Assembly: GCA_964458775.1 (NCBI GenBank)
Contig: CAYWLQ010000009.1
Span: forward strand, 3,564-67,563
From: CAYWLQ01 sp964458775
GTDB lineage: Bacteria > Myxococcota_A > Polyangia > JAAYKL01
Length of the DNA: 64,000 bases
Direction: 5' to 3'
Shown: in pieces, positions 54,948 through 63,982 of the stretch
Layout of the letters: each line of letters starts with the position of its first letter
How positions within the stretch are numbered: position 1 is the stretch's first letter
The notes under the pieces: generated by a model
Databases searched by the model: none
What the model saw: only the letters and a program-made list of their open reading frames with translations
What the model was told of the DNA's origin: nothing
Translations under genes and position numbers: made by a program

Positions 54948-56552
54948 TTACCCTGTTTTACTCTTGTTTTTTTGCAGACGTTGATAGAGTGCGGCCCCTC
55001 TGGCATTTAGCAACACCCAGAGTTCTCTAAATTTCGTATAAAAATATCGGTTATTATGATTTATGCGAACAGCTGATTTGACGGCAAAATCTTGTATTTC
55101 AGCTGCGGTCTTGTGATGATGGGTTAGAGAAAAATCAAGAGCAATGCGCAGCTCCTTTACGGTATCTAAATGTGCCTCTGACAGCAGATCGTCAACAGAT
55201 CTGCTGATATTGTCTGTGGCTTCTCCAGGAAAAAAGGCTTCGTGTGCTTGACGAGCGAAAGAAATGCTTATGAGCTTATTTAGTAAGCTGCTTACCGCAA
55301 AAGCACGTTCGTGAAAGCTTACTCTTAAGATCCTAAACATTATTTCACAAACGGGATCTCGCATTTCGTATCCGAAGTTGCGATAGTCTCCGGTCAGTCG
55401 GTTTTCTGCTTCCAGTGCGCGCAAGAGAGGGGTCCCCGAATAAATCTCTGTTCGACAGACATTCCACGGCAAATGGTGAACTGTTTCTGCAAAGTCAATT
55501 GTGGTTGCTACATCTTCAACAGAGCAATCCGGATCAAACAACATTAAATTGAAAGACGGTCTAATGCCGTTTTCCTCGCAGTTGCGAATAGCCTCAATAT
55601 TATGAAAGTGTTGATGGGTTCTTCCTAAATACATTAGCCTTTGGTCTGAAGCGTTTTCAACGCCCAAAAACATATGTACTACTCCAAGTTCTCGCGCTGT
55701 TTTTGCAATATCTTGGGTAATAGATTCAGGCCTTCCCTTTACCCAAAAAACAGGTGTATCAAGACCTCTTCTTTGAAGTGCAGCTGACATTTCGTGCATG
55801 CGACGAAGGGTTCTTTGTCGATTAGGCAGAACAAAGAGATCATCCTGAAAGAAGAAAGTTCTAATATCGCATTGATGGTAGTGATCTGCGATTTCGTCCG
55901 CGACGGATTCTACTTGACGCAATCTGAGCAGCGGTCCTCCGGCATCTCTACCAAAAGACTGTATAGAACAATATGTACAAGCACCAAAACATCCCCTGGC
56001 TGTAATAACAAAAGCAACAGGCACTCCGCCTACCGAAAACGGACCGGGATTTCTTAACTTCGGTCTTGGAAGTATATCCAAATCTTTTATCGTAGGGCGC
56101 GGCGGCTCAACAACGATGCCTCCTTCGCTTCGATATACCAACCCTTTTATTCCTTTGAGTTGTTTGCTGTTTTCAAGAGTTTCGACCAATTCATTTAAGG
56201 TATGTTCACCCTCGTGTCTTACAACTGTGTCTATTGCAGAACAGTCTTTTAGAATATTTTCGTAACAAAAGGTAGGCACATGGCCGCCGCATGTAATGTG
56301 ACCGTCAAATCCTGCTTTTCGAATTACAGATGCCAAATGCAGATAGTCATTAACTGCAAATTGAAAAGAAATACCGAGACCTATTACATCTGGATTATTT
56401 TTAACTATTTGTTCGGTACATGTGTTTGTATCGTCTTTATTGTTAAAGCGAATTAATTCTGCTTCGTGACCGGCGCTTTCTAAAGAAGCAGCCAAATATC
56501 TCAGAGGCAAATTGTCTTGCTGATCGGGACCTATTAAAGCAATTTTAGCCAT
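54948..56552 (-). CDS. B12-binding radical SAM protein
   Basis: A 534-residue protein. The N-terminal cobalamin-binding-like domain (about 1-140) starts MAKIALIGPD and contains DVIGLGISFQFA and HITCGGHVPTF. The radical SAM core (about 170-400) has ARGCFGACTYCSIQSFG, the CxxxCxxC cluster site, followed by FFFQDDLF and a glycine-rich VKGRPE segment. The C-terminal 150 residues are helical and unassigned. Such enzymes use cobalamin and S-adenosylmethionine for methylations or ring and lipid chemistry. ATG at 56552 is preferred because longer starts would overlap the upstream gene by about 70 bases; this one overlaps by eight. Confidence 0.85.
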   Translation of the reverse strand: MAKIALIGPDQQDNLPLRYLAASLESAGHEAELIRFNNKDDTNTCTEQIVKNNPDVIGLGISFQFAVNDYLHLASVIRKAGFDGHITCGGHVPTFCYENILKDCSAIDTVVRHEGEHTLNELVETLENSKQLKGIKGLVYRSEGGIVVEPPRPTIKDLDILPRPKLRNPGPFSVGGVPVAFVITARGCFGACTYCSIQSFGRDAGGPLLRLRQVESVADEIADHYHQCDIRTFFFQDDLFVLPNRQRTLRRMHEMSAALQRRGLDTPVFWVKGRPESITQDIAKTARELGVVHMFLGVENASDQRLMYLGRTHQHFHNIEAIRNCEENGIRPSFNLMLFDPDCSVEDVATTIDFAETVHHLPWNVCRTEIYSGTPLLRALEAENRLTGDYRNFGYEMRDPVCEIMFRILRVSFHERAFAVSSLLNKLISISFARQAHEAFFPGEATDNISRSVDDLLSEAHLDTVKELRIALDFSLTHHHKTAAEIQDFAVKSAVRINHNNRYFYTKFRELWVLLNARGAALYQRLQKNKSKTG

Positions 56553-57783
56553 GTAAAGTGCTGTGTTTAAAGTAAAAAGATGATGTACCGACAGATGTTC
56601 CTCTTTTAACGACAACTTGTATGTGGTGATAGCCTCCGGATGAAGGAAGTTCCCAAATCACACCGCCCAAATTAGAATCAGAAACATTACCGTCTGAGGG
56701 AATCCATTCGTATTGCAAAGGTCCGTTTCCGCCGCAAACTTCAGCAACCAAACAAACCGACCTTGAACTTAATGCAACCGGAACAATGTTTGTATGGATC
56801 GCCTGACTCAAAGGGGCTTCCTCTTCTGACTGTTTTGGAATAATCGGACTGGGTGCCATTTCGCAAATAAACTCGCACACCGTACAAGTGCCGCCTGAGC
56901 TGACCCAGTTAGCAGGAGCATTGCCTTCACACCAATTCAGGTAGGTCAGTGTTTCTACCTTTTTTGTATGTTCGCCGGCTTCATCACATCTAACATCCAT
57001 TGTTACTTTTATTTGTAACTCAGAACGATAAAAACTATCAATGTTCACTTCGGAGGGCCAAAAAACAGTAAATGAAAACCCTTCTGTGTCATCAATTAGG
57101 TCCAAAACAGTGACTTCGTACAATATTGTCGGATAAGCATAGGATACTTCAATAGAGGGTTTTCCCACTACTGCATCTTTCAAGTCCGCAGGTATTATTA
57201 TTCGGCCGGAAGCAATGTTTGCATTTGCTGAATATGCATTTAGGGTTACTCGCGCAGCCAAATTGCTGTCTACCGGTTCGTCGGAGTTGGCGCAAATAGC
57301 AAAAGCTTCTGCGTCTACTCCCGGAGGAGGTGACGAGACAACAAACTCGTTAGGATAGCTGTAATTCGGGCAAGGGTCAGCATCGGAATCAGTATCGGCG
57401 TCAGCGTCAGCATCGGCATCAGCGTCACCATCGGCATCCATGTCAGTATCGGCATCCATGTCGGCATCAGCATCAGAATCTGCATCTATATCCATATCAG
57501 CATCAGCATCTATGTCCATATCGGCATCAGCATCAGCATCTATGTCCATATCAGCATCAGCATCAGCATCAGCATCTATGTCCATATCGGCATCAGCATC
57601 AGCATCGCCATCAGCATCTGAATCGGCATCAGCGTCAGATGCCGAGTCACTGCTTAAATCCGTACTGGAATCTGTGTCGAATACGATGTTTTTACTATTG
57701 CCCTCTATGCAACCCGAAACTGAAGAAAGAAGCAAACCGCACAATATTAAAATAAAGACTGTTTTACGAGGTTTGTTACCCAT
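56545..57783 (-). CDS. Lipoprotein with long Asp/Ala/Met/Ile repeat
   Basis: A 412-residue lipoprotein with lipobox SVSGC. An acidic linker of about 100 residues (about 48-140) is built from Asp-Ala, Asp-Met-Asp-Ile and Asp-Ser units. A secreted C-terminal part follows (about 145-412) with beta-sandwich-like segments (ASGRIIIPADL; YAYPTILYEVTVLD), a Cys cluster (CTVCEFICEM) and a closing Ig-like module (LQYEWIPSDGNVS; GYHHIQVVVKRG). The linker could bind divalent ions or hold the domain off the membrane. GAGGTGA precedes the ATG. The stop overlaps the radical SAM gene by eight bases, so the two are coupled. Confidence 0.78.
   Translation of the reverse strand: MGNKPRKTVFILILCGLLLSSVSGCIEGNSKNIVFDTDSSTDLSSDSASDADADSDADGDADADADMDIDADADADADMDIDADADADMDIDADADMDIDADSDADADMDADTDMDADGDADADADADADTDSDADPCPNYSYPNEFVVSSPPPGVDAEAFAICANSDEPVDSNLAARVTLNAYSANANIASGRIIIPADLKDAVVGKPSIEVSYAYPTILYEVTVLDLIDDTEGFSFTVFWPSEVNIDSFYRSELQIKVTMDVRCDEAGEHTKKVETLTYLNWCEGNAPANWVSSGGTCTVCEFICEMAPSPIIPKQSEEEAPLSQAIHTNIVPVALSSRSVCLVAEVCGGNGPLQYEWIPSDGNVSDSNLGGVIWELPSSGGYHHIQVVVKRGTSVGTSSFYFKHSTLHG
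57377..57640. repeat. Hexanucleotide-type tandem repeat (Asp/Ala linker)
   Basis: About 44 six-base units of GCATCA/GCATCG/CATATC-type sequence (plus-strand reading) code for the acidic linker of the lipoprotein on the minus strand. Longer blocks, such as GCATCTATGTCCATATC, recur several times, which suggests slippage or unequal exchange. All unit changes keep the reading frame. Confidence 0.75.
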
Positions 57784-57989
57784 TTTATCACCTCATTATC
57801 GGTTTAGTAGCAAATTCTACAGCCATTATACCCGCAAAGAGAACAAAAGAGAACCGCACATTGTATAAATATAAATGGGTACAAGTTACATAATGCACAC
57901 ATGCAAAATATGACTTTTCAACCGACAATCATTAAAAAAACGGCTTCGGTTTATCCGTGTAATTGTGTTCTATTTGTGCATGTGTCACA

Positions 57990-59357
57990 ATGCGCTTTAT
58001 GAAGCGTCTTCTTGTAGTTGATGACGAAGAATCTATTAGGCTGACCCTATCCTCAATGCTTGAGAGAAAAGGCTACAGTGTTACAACCGTTAGTTCCGGA
58101 GCTTTGGCTCTGGAAAAGCTCGGCCAAGACACCTTTGATGCTGTTTTGACAGACGTTCGTATGCCTGACATGGACGGGATTACGTTAACAAAAGAGATTA
58201 TTTCTAAAAACCTTCCGGTCACAGTAATTGCAATGTCGGCTTACGGTTCGGTGGAAAATGCAGTGGAAGCTATGAAAGCCGGCGCTTATGATTATATAAC
58301 CAAGCCGTTTAAGACAGACGAAGTTTTGCTAACTCTTATGAAAGCGGATGAACGAGAAAGGCTTAAACGTGAAAATGCCTTTTTAAAAGCCGAATTGGGT
58401 GAGTCAGTTGCTTCCAGATGCATTGTCGGCCAATCAGAATCGATGACCCGATTGTTTAAATTGATTTCTAAAATAGCAGACTATAAATCTACAGTATTAA
58501 TTACAGGGGAATCGGGCACAGGCAAAGAGTTGGTTGCCAGAGCGCTTCACAACAGTTCATCAAGAGCAAACAAACCATTTGTGGCGGTCAACTGCGGTGC
58601 TATTCCTGAAACCCTGTTGGAATCAGAGCTGTTCGGATATAAAAAAGGCGCATTTACAGATGCTCAGCAAGACAAAACCGGAATTTTTGCTGAAGCTGAA
58701 GGGGGCACACTTCTTTTGGATGAAATAGGAGAGCTTCCTCTACCGCTTCAGGTTAAGCTTCTTAGGGTTTTGCAAGAGGGAACAATCCGAAGAGTTGGAG
58801 ATACCAAGGACATTAACGTGAATGTTCGTGTGGTTGCTGCTACCATTCGAGATTTGTCCTTTGAAGTACAAGAAGGAAGATTTCGAGAGGATTTATTTTA
58901 CAGGTTAAATGTTCTGCCGGTTCATATTCCTCCTTTGCGCGAACGAGCCGGAGATATTGTTCTTCTTATTAAGCATTTTATAGATCATCATAATCGTAAA
59001 CTTGGCCGTAACGTTAATGGATTTTCTCCGGAGGCTGAAAGAGTCCTGTTATCCTATAACTGGCCCGGCAACGTCAGGGAACTTGAAAATACCATTGAAA
59101 GAGCGGTGGTATTATGTGAGGGAGACAGAATTGCTGTAGAGGATTTGCCTGAAAGAATTAGAGGATTCCAAAATTCAACCCATACTGTGTTTTCCGATAG
59201 CGAAATATCTATCAAAAAAGCTGTGAGAATTATGGAAAAAGAACTCATCAGTCGAGCTCTGAGAAAAACAGGCGGCAATCGAACTCTTGCTGCAAAGCAT
59301 TTAGAAATTAGTCATCGAGCTTTGCTTTACAAAATCAAGAGTTACGGTTTGGAATAG
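57990..59357 (+). CDS. NtrC-family sigma-54-dependent response regulator
   Basis: A 455-residue activator. The receiver (about 4-115) has VVDDEESIR, phospho-acceptor Asp in VLTDVRMPDMDG and Lys in YITKPF. The AAA+ domain (about 135-370) has the Walker A GESGTGKE, the sigma-54 contact loop GAFTDA and the Walker B GGTLLLDEIGELP; FYRLNVLPVHIPPLRER is typical. A Fis-type HTH ends it (GGNRTLAAKHLEISHRALLYKIKSYG). It would activate RpoN promoters when phosphorylated. ATG at 57990 or 57999 are both plausible and lack a clear ribosome binding site. The neighbouring hybrid kinase gene follows by 53 bases. Confidence 0.94.
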   Translation: MRFMKRLLVVDDEESIRLTLSSMLERKGYSVTTVSSGALALEKLGQDTFDAVLTDVRMPDMDGITLTKEIISKNLPVTVIAMSAYGSVENAVEAMKAGAYDYITKPFKTDEVLLTLMKADERERLKRENAFLKAELGESVASRCIVGQSESMTRLFKLISKIADYKSTVLITGESGTGKELVARALHNSSSRANKPFVAVNCGAIPETLLESELFGYKKGAFTDAQQDKTGIFAEAEGGTLLLDEIGELPLPLQVKLLRVLQEGTIRRVGDTKDINVNVRVVAATIRDLSFEVQEGRFREDLFYRLNVLPVHIPPLRERAGDIVLLIKHFIDHHNRKLGRNVNGFSPEAERVLLSYNWPGNVRELENTIERAVVLCEGDRIAVEDLPERIRGFQNSTHTVFSDSEISIKKAVRIMEKELISRALRKTGGNRTLAAKHLEISHRALLYKIKSYGLE

Positions 59358-59410
59358 CAGATACAAAAAGAACAGCGGCATTATAGCTGGTAACAAAGCG
59401 GAATAAAAAA

Positions 59411-61294
59411 ATGCAGCGAAAACCCTTCGCAACAATAACACAGGATGGAATAGTAAACAGCATCAATTACGAAGCAGTTGTTACACTTGGCATTCCTGCT
59501 GATTCGCTTGTAGGAAACTCAATACTTTCACACCTTATCGAACCTCACAGGCTGAGATTTGAATGCGAGTTGTCGGCAGTTCTAAATGAAACTGAACAAT
59601 ATGGAAAAGCTTACTGCACGGTAGTAGGGGCAGACGGAGTGGGGCGCAAGCTGAGCTTTGCGATGACGTCAAATAAGGACGGAACGGCGGATCTTGTAAT
59701 TCTTCCATATCGCTCACCCAATTCCTATCAAGGTTCATTTATTACTTCTCTATTTGATTCGGGACGTATTCTTCCTGTAGCAAAACATATTTTGTCAATA
59801 ATAAGAAAAGCTGCAACCAAGGAAGAGCTTCTTACAGACGGTCTAAAAATTCTTGCAGAAGCGGTCGGTGCTGACGGGGGGGCAATATTGGAGTGGGAAA
59901 GCATTCGCGAAAACGCACCCGCCTTAACGATCGGAAACTTTGATAACTCCCATTTGGCCGGAGTTTTTCGCTCTGCGATTATGGCAAGACTTACTCGCGG
60001 TGATGTTGTTGTAAAAGAAACCTCGCTGGACGGAAGTGATTCCAGCGCGTGTCTTTTAATTATGCCTCTTTTAACCGGACCGGTTCCTTTTGGAGTTGTG
60101 TTGCTTCAAATAGCCAGAGATACGGAATTGGTTCCGGAAGAACAACAGGGACTGGTTGTTTTGGGCGAAATAATGGGACTTGGAGTTAAAGCGCTGACGT
60201 CAGCTCCTAAGCATCGTCAAGTTCGATCTTATTATAGCAATGATAATGAGGCTTCTTTAGCGCTTGGAAGACTATCTTCCGGATTTACACACGAGATAAA
60301 CAATGCAGCGACTATTCTTAGAAATAACATAGAACAAGTACTCCGCAAAGGAGACATGATAAATGCTACTACCGAGACAGCAGTAAAAGATTCTTTGAGT
60401 GCGCTGGAAACTATGCATGATTTAACTCAAGCGCTTAAGGTTTTCGGCCCTGAAGAGACAACAATGTTTGAGCAGGTTAATCTGCTGCGTATTCTTGATA
60501 TCGTCAGCAGATCAGTGCGTTTTTACGCTAAACGCGGAATAAATATATCTTTGGAGCATCCCGAAAATGATATTCCGCTTGTTAGAGCCCGAAGCCATCA
60601 TCTGACACGAGTGTTTTTTCTCATTTTCGTTGAGTTATTTGATGCATCACAAGATGCCGGAATTGAGCTGGGAGTTCAGATTTCCTTTAAGGTAGAAGCC
60701 GGTATTGTTTCGTTATCTATTACTGTGTCTGCCGGTCCCTTCAGCCTTCCTGCTGTTTTGTTAGCTCAACTGGAACAGGGCGGTACACTTGCGGGCCAAG
60801 TAATAGAGGCAGGCGGAGTGCTTTCCCATTCAGTTGACCACCAAGGAAATATGAATATTACAATTGCTCTAAAGGAATCTTCAGGTCATTCAACACCCCG
60901 TATGAGTTCAATTGCAGCATCACCCAGAAGGCGAGGAACAATTCTAATTGCTGACGATGAAGTAGCTGTTATTCGATCTTTACGAAGAGTTTTAGACCAA
61001 TTTTACGACATTTTTGCTGCTCGATCAGGCGAAGAAGCTTTGGAGATTTTAAAAACCAACCCGCATATTGAGGTGGTTTTATATGATGTGTCTATGCCCC
61101 GAATGGGAGGTATTGAGTTCTTTGAAGAACTGCAAAAACAAGGTTTAAGTCAAACTCATCAAATTGTATTTGTCAAAGCGGGATCATATGATCCGGAAGT
61201 TATGGATTTTCTATCTTCAATAAGTAATCCGGTAGTTGACAAACCGTTTGATATTCCTACGCTTAATGACATAATAGCATCTATGCTAATATAG
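59411..61294 (+). CDS. PAS/GAF hybrid histidine kinase with degenerate ATPase and C-terminal receiver
   Basis: A 627-residue cytoplasmic protein. A PAS-like domain (about 5-100), a GAF-like domain (about 130-260) and a dimerisation domain with the H-box LGRLSSGFTHEINNAATILRNNI (about 283-305) come first. In the ATPase region the N-box Asn is replaced (FVELFDASQDA) and no DxGxG motif is found, so autophosphorylation is doubtful. A complete receiver closes the protein (about 515-625, with LIADDE, YDVSMPRMGG and VDKPFD). It lies 53 bases after the NtrC-type gene and may tune that regulator as a pseudokinase or be phosphorylated by another kinase. Confidence 0.82.
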   Translation: MQRKPFATITQDGIVNSINYEAVVTLGIPADSLVGNSILSHLIEPHRLRFECELSAVLNETEQYGKAYCTVVGADGVGRKLSFAMTSNKDGTADLVILPYRSPNSYQGSFITSLFDSGRILPVAKHILSIIRKAATKEELLTDGLKILAEAVGADGGAILEWESIRENAPALTIGNFDNSHLAGVFRSAIMARLTRGDVVVKETSLDGSDSSACLLIMPLLTGPVPFGVVLLQIARDTELVPEEQQGLVVLGEIMGLGVKALTSAPKHRQVRSYYSNDNEASLALGRLSSGFTHEINNAATILRNNIEQVLRKGDMINATTETAVKDSLSALETMHDLTQALKVFGPEETTMFEQVNLLRILDIVSRSVRFYAKRGINISLEHPENDIPLVRARSHHLTRVFFLIFVELFDASQDAGIELGVQISFKVEAGIVSLSITVSAGPFSLPAVLLAQLEQGGTLAGQVIEAGGVLSHSVDHQGNMNITIALKESSGHSTPRMSSIAASPRRRGTILIADDEVAVIRSLRRVLDQFYDIFAARSGEEALEILKTNPHIEVVLYDVSMPRMGGIEFFEELQKQGLSQTHQIVFVKAGSYDPEVMDFLSSISNPVVDKPFDIPTLNDIIASMLI

Positions 61295-61347
61295 CATTTC
61301 AGAAATTTACTTTTTAGAGTGTGCTGTTTTACAAAACGTTACGTAAT

Positions 61348-63075
61348 TTATTTTTTGAATAGTGCATCAAGATCTGCCAAAGCGGCCGATCTTGATTTGG
61401 GAGGTTGTCTTCCTGACGGAGGCAATGGAGCTCTCTCACCGGAAGCAGGGGGGCGCATTTCGGGCCGGCTGAAATCGGGTGTCGGCTTTAAACTCAATGC
61501 TATTCGTTGTTTTTCGGGAACTACTTCAAGCACACGAGCTTTTACCTGCTCACCGATGCGAACAATCTGAGCCGGATCCTCAACAAAATCATTGGAAATC
61601 TGTGATACATGAACCATTCCTTCAACAGAAAGTCCAATATTAACAAATGCTCCGAATCTCGTAATATTAGTTATTACTCCATCAAGAGTCATCCCGGGTT
61701 TAAGATCCCTAATGCTCTTCAAGAAAGAATTAAAACGTTTGCCGGCAGGAAGTACAGCTAAACGTGCTCCTGGTTTTCCCTTTTTTGAAGAGCTTTTATT
61801 CCGGTTACGGCGATCCCAAGATGAAAGTGCCTTACCTTCGGCTAAAATTTCTTTAAGTTCTTCTTCGTCAACTTCTCTTGTGAATTCTCCAAGTCTCAGA
61901 GACAAAGGATCAACTCGTCCCCATTCCCGTCCCGGTTTTAAAGCCCTCCGACCTAATACCACAGCACTGCTTTCGCTTTTTCCGATAGATAGAATTTTTC
62001 TTGCTTCTGCCAACGCAATGTCATGAATCCATTGAGCGGGGAGCTCACCAAGAAGGTCTTGCAGTGTTGACAATCGCTCCTTGTCTTCACAAGTTACGGG
62101 TAATACGGCGGCATCCGGTTTGTGTTTGGAAATCAGTGAACCGGCTATGGACTTTATGTCGTCTCCAATTGGTATTTCTAAGTGTTCAACGATGTCTCCT
62201 CTGCGATCTAAAATTGCAATTCCTATCGGATCGCGAGGACTGTCAACATATACAGAAATTGCCAAAGTAGCCTGTAAAGACGGTGTATTCAACAAACCAA
62301 GATAGGCAGTACGAGCAGTTTCAAGCGCTTGATGTTCGGATCTTTCCGTTAATTTCAACCTAATAGCCGTTTCCAAATCTTTTGAAATTAATTCTTCAAC
62401 AATAGATTCTGCACCTCTTTTTTGTGCAGCTAAACCCATTCCGGAAAGTCTTGCAATTGTTTGAGCTTGTATTTTAGGCCAAGGAAGCTCCATGCTTGTT
62501 TCGAGTATGTCCGCTTTTTCACCGCGTCTGGCTGCAAGCCATTTGTAACCGGTGATTTCATCGATAATATTTTTCGATGAAACATAGTTTTCAAAGTCAG
62601 AAGCATCCGGGTGTTCGGGGTTTTTGAATTTAATATTTATAAAACCTTCTGACATACTCAGTGTTACTGAGGCTCTCCATAGTTCTATATGTGCCTTAGT
62701 AGCTAACAGCCAATCATCATGATTGGCATATCCGGAACGTTGACATATTCGTGCGATTCGTTCCAAAGCTTCAACTTCATGGGAATCCATAGTCAAAGCC
62801 AAGCTTCCGTCCGGAAGAGTTAGTTTGCTCATTGCAAGAGTTCGTCTCAGACTAATTGCTGCATTTTTCCATTTTGTAAATGATCTGTGTAAATCAGCAA
62901 GTTGAGCAAGGGTTTCAGCCCGAAAACTGTTTAGCGATACATCATTGTTTATAAGCAGTGTTTTTAGATCCACTCCGGGTCTATCTAAAGAGCGACCCAA
63001 TCGTTGTAGAGCGGTCCGATCAGCCTGCTCAAACAAATCCTTTTTGACATTCTTAATAAAATTAATAAAATCCAT
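61348..63075 (-). CDS. Shortened Tex-like S1 RNA-binding protein
   Basis: A 575-residue protein. The middle (about 270-400) resembles the YqgF-like RNase H fold of Tex (ISVYVDSPRDPIGIAILDRRG, and WGRVDPLSLRLGEFTREVD, equivalent to the DPLSLIKLGQYQHDV region). The usual helix-hairpin-helix part is replaced by a short Lys/Ser/Gly linker. An S1 domain (about 460-535) ends it: LKPGMTLDGVITNITRFGAFVNIGLSVEGMVHVSQIS. Tex proteins have about 770 residues and act in RNA metabolism. The Asp-rich nuclease-like residues are eroded. ATG at 63075 follows AACAAGG closely. A Pro-rich tail ends at DALFKK. Confidence 0.75.
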   Translation of the reverse strand: MDFINFIKNVKKDLFEQADRTALQRLGRSLDRPGVDLKTLLINNDVSLNSFRAETLAQLADLHRSFTKWKNAAISLRRTLAMSKLTLPDGSLALTMDSHEVEALERIARICQRSGYANHDDWLLATKAHIELWRASVTLSMSEGFINIKFKNPEHPDASDFENYVSSKNIIDEITGYKWLAARRGEKADILETSMELPWPKIQAQTIARLSGMGLAAQKRGAESIVEELISKDLETAIRLKLTERSEHQALETARTAYLGLLNTPSLQATLAISVYVDSPRDPIGIAILDRRGDIVEHLEIPIGDDIKSIAGSLISKHKPDAAVLPVTCEDKERLSTLQDLLGELPAQWIHDIALAEARKILSIGKSESSAVVLGRRALKPGREWGRVDPLSLRLGEFTREVDEEELKEILAEGKALSSWDRRNRNKSSSKKGKPGARLAVLPAGKRFNSFLKSIRDLKPGMTLDGVITNITRFGAFVNIGLSVEGMVHVSQISNDFVEDPAQIVRIGEQVKARVLEVVPEKQRIALSLKPTPDFSRPEMRPPASGERAPLPPSGRQPPKSRSAALADLDALFKK

Positions 63076-63084
63076 ACCTTGTTA

Positions 63085-63110
63085 CCTGCGCCGGGATCGA
63101 ACCCTTTCTG
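63085..63110 (-). other. tRNA T-arm-like fragment upstream of the S1-domain gene
   Basis: On the minus strand GGGTTCGATCCC followed by GGCGCAGG looks like the T-arm and acceptor end of a tRNA, but the outer T-stem pairs fail and no anticodon or D-arm is present next to it. It is either a remnant left by a tRNA or an integration event, or chance. Confidence 0.2.
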
Positions 63111-63163
63111 CACATTTATTCCTATTTTGTTTTTTTGAAATTCAATCGGTTGTGCCGGTCTAT

Positions 63164-63739
63164 CTATCTAACAACAGACCCTCTCACACAACGAGCGCGA
63201 CACTGACCCCGATACTGAATTCCTAACTCGTTAACGGCTCCGGAAACTCCCACGATAATTGCCTGCTTTGCACCTTTTCGAGTAGATGTCCACATAACGT
63301 GGGATACTTGTTCTTTGAGCTCACCGCTCTCTACTATTTTTACAGCCTCATTCTGATCAGGCAAGCGCCAATCTGAAAAACCCATAAAATTTAAACTTTG
63401 GCAATATGATTCAGCCTCAGAAAGATTAACATCGTTGCCGTTATGTTCTCGTTTAACTGTCAACCCCGAAACATCAAACAAAGGTCCCTGTATTGGCTGA
63501 GACGGTATCGGTTTCTTTGCCGCCATTTGTTTTCTTTTAAGCTCCTCTTCCAATGCAGCTTTTTCTCTAGCTTTATTAACACAATAAGTGGAAGCAGCAC
63601 ACCCGTCGTCATCACAATCAGTTCTTCCGTCAATATCGTTGTCTATGCCGTCTTCACAAGTTTGAGGGTCTTGTCCTTCCATTATTTTTGCACATGAACA
63701 CAAAAAAAGACAAATCGTAACTAATTGTAAATATCTCAT
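63164..63739 (-). CDS. DUF1566-type lipoprotein with MopE-like Asp-rich motif
   Basis: A 191-residue lipoprotein with lipobox FLCSC. Residues about 25-50 have CEDGIDNDIDGRTDCDDDGC, the calcium-binding-like motif of MopE and Myxococcota surface proteins. A Lys/Glu helix comes next, then a DUF1566 domain with YCQSLNFMGFSDWRLPDQNEA and VMWTSTRKG, ending RCVRG. This C-type-lectin-like fold is common in secreted proteins of unknown role. ATG at 63739 follows AGGAGG by five bases, preferred over an in-frame start at 63772. Confidence 0.82.
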   Translation of the reverse strand: MRYLQLVTICLFLCSCAKIMEGQDPQTCEDGIDNDIDGRTDCDDDGCAASTYCVNKAREKAALEEELKRKQMAAKKPIPSQPIQGPLFDVSGLTVKREHNGNDVNLSEAESYCQSLNFMGFSDWRLPDQNEAVKIVESGELKEQVSHVMWTSTRKGAKQAIIVGVSGAVNELGIQYRGQCRARCVRGSVVR

Positions 63740-63858
63740 ACGTGCCTCCTGCTCGATTTTTCTGTTTCTCAAGTCGTTTTCAGAAACTCTAAAATCTTTG
63801 TGTTAGAAGACAAAGGAAAAAATATGTATTGCTTCCCCGATTTTGGGGCTTATCTCTG

Positions 63859-63943
63859 CGGAGAGATAGGGATTCGAACCCTAGGTACCTTGCGGTACAC
63901 ACGATTTCCAGTCGTGCACCTTCGTCCACTCGGTCATCTCTCC
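63859..63943 (-). tRNA. tRNA-Ser(GGA)
   Basis: The minus strand holds an 85-base class II tRNA: acceptor GGAGAGA/TCTCTCC, D-arm, anticodon stem CACGA/TCGTG with loop CTGGAAA (anticodon GGA), a long variable arm (GTACCGCAAGGTAC) and the T-arm TAGGGTTCGAATCCCTA. The discriminator is G. CCA is not encoded, unlike the tRNA-Gly gene at 45287. It reads serine codons TCC/TCT. Confidence 0.96.
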
Positions 63944-63982
63944 AAATAAAATTAAAAAGAGCAAAAAAACTTCGCAAATCAA

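Noticed and set aside
57377..57640. Repeat array considered as CRISPR
   Set aside because: Units are six bases, continuous and coding; there are no unique spacers and no cas genes.
57440..57868. Open frame of 142 codons on the plus strand
   Set aside because: A Ser/Ala-rich shadow of the Asp/Ala repeat of the lipoprotein on the minus strand.
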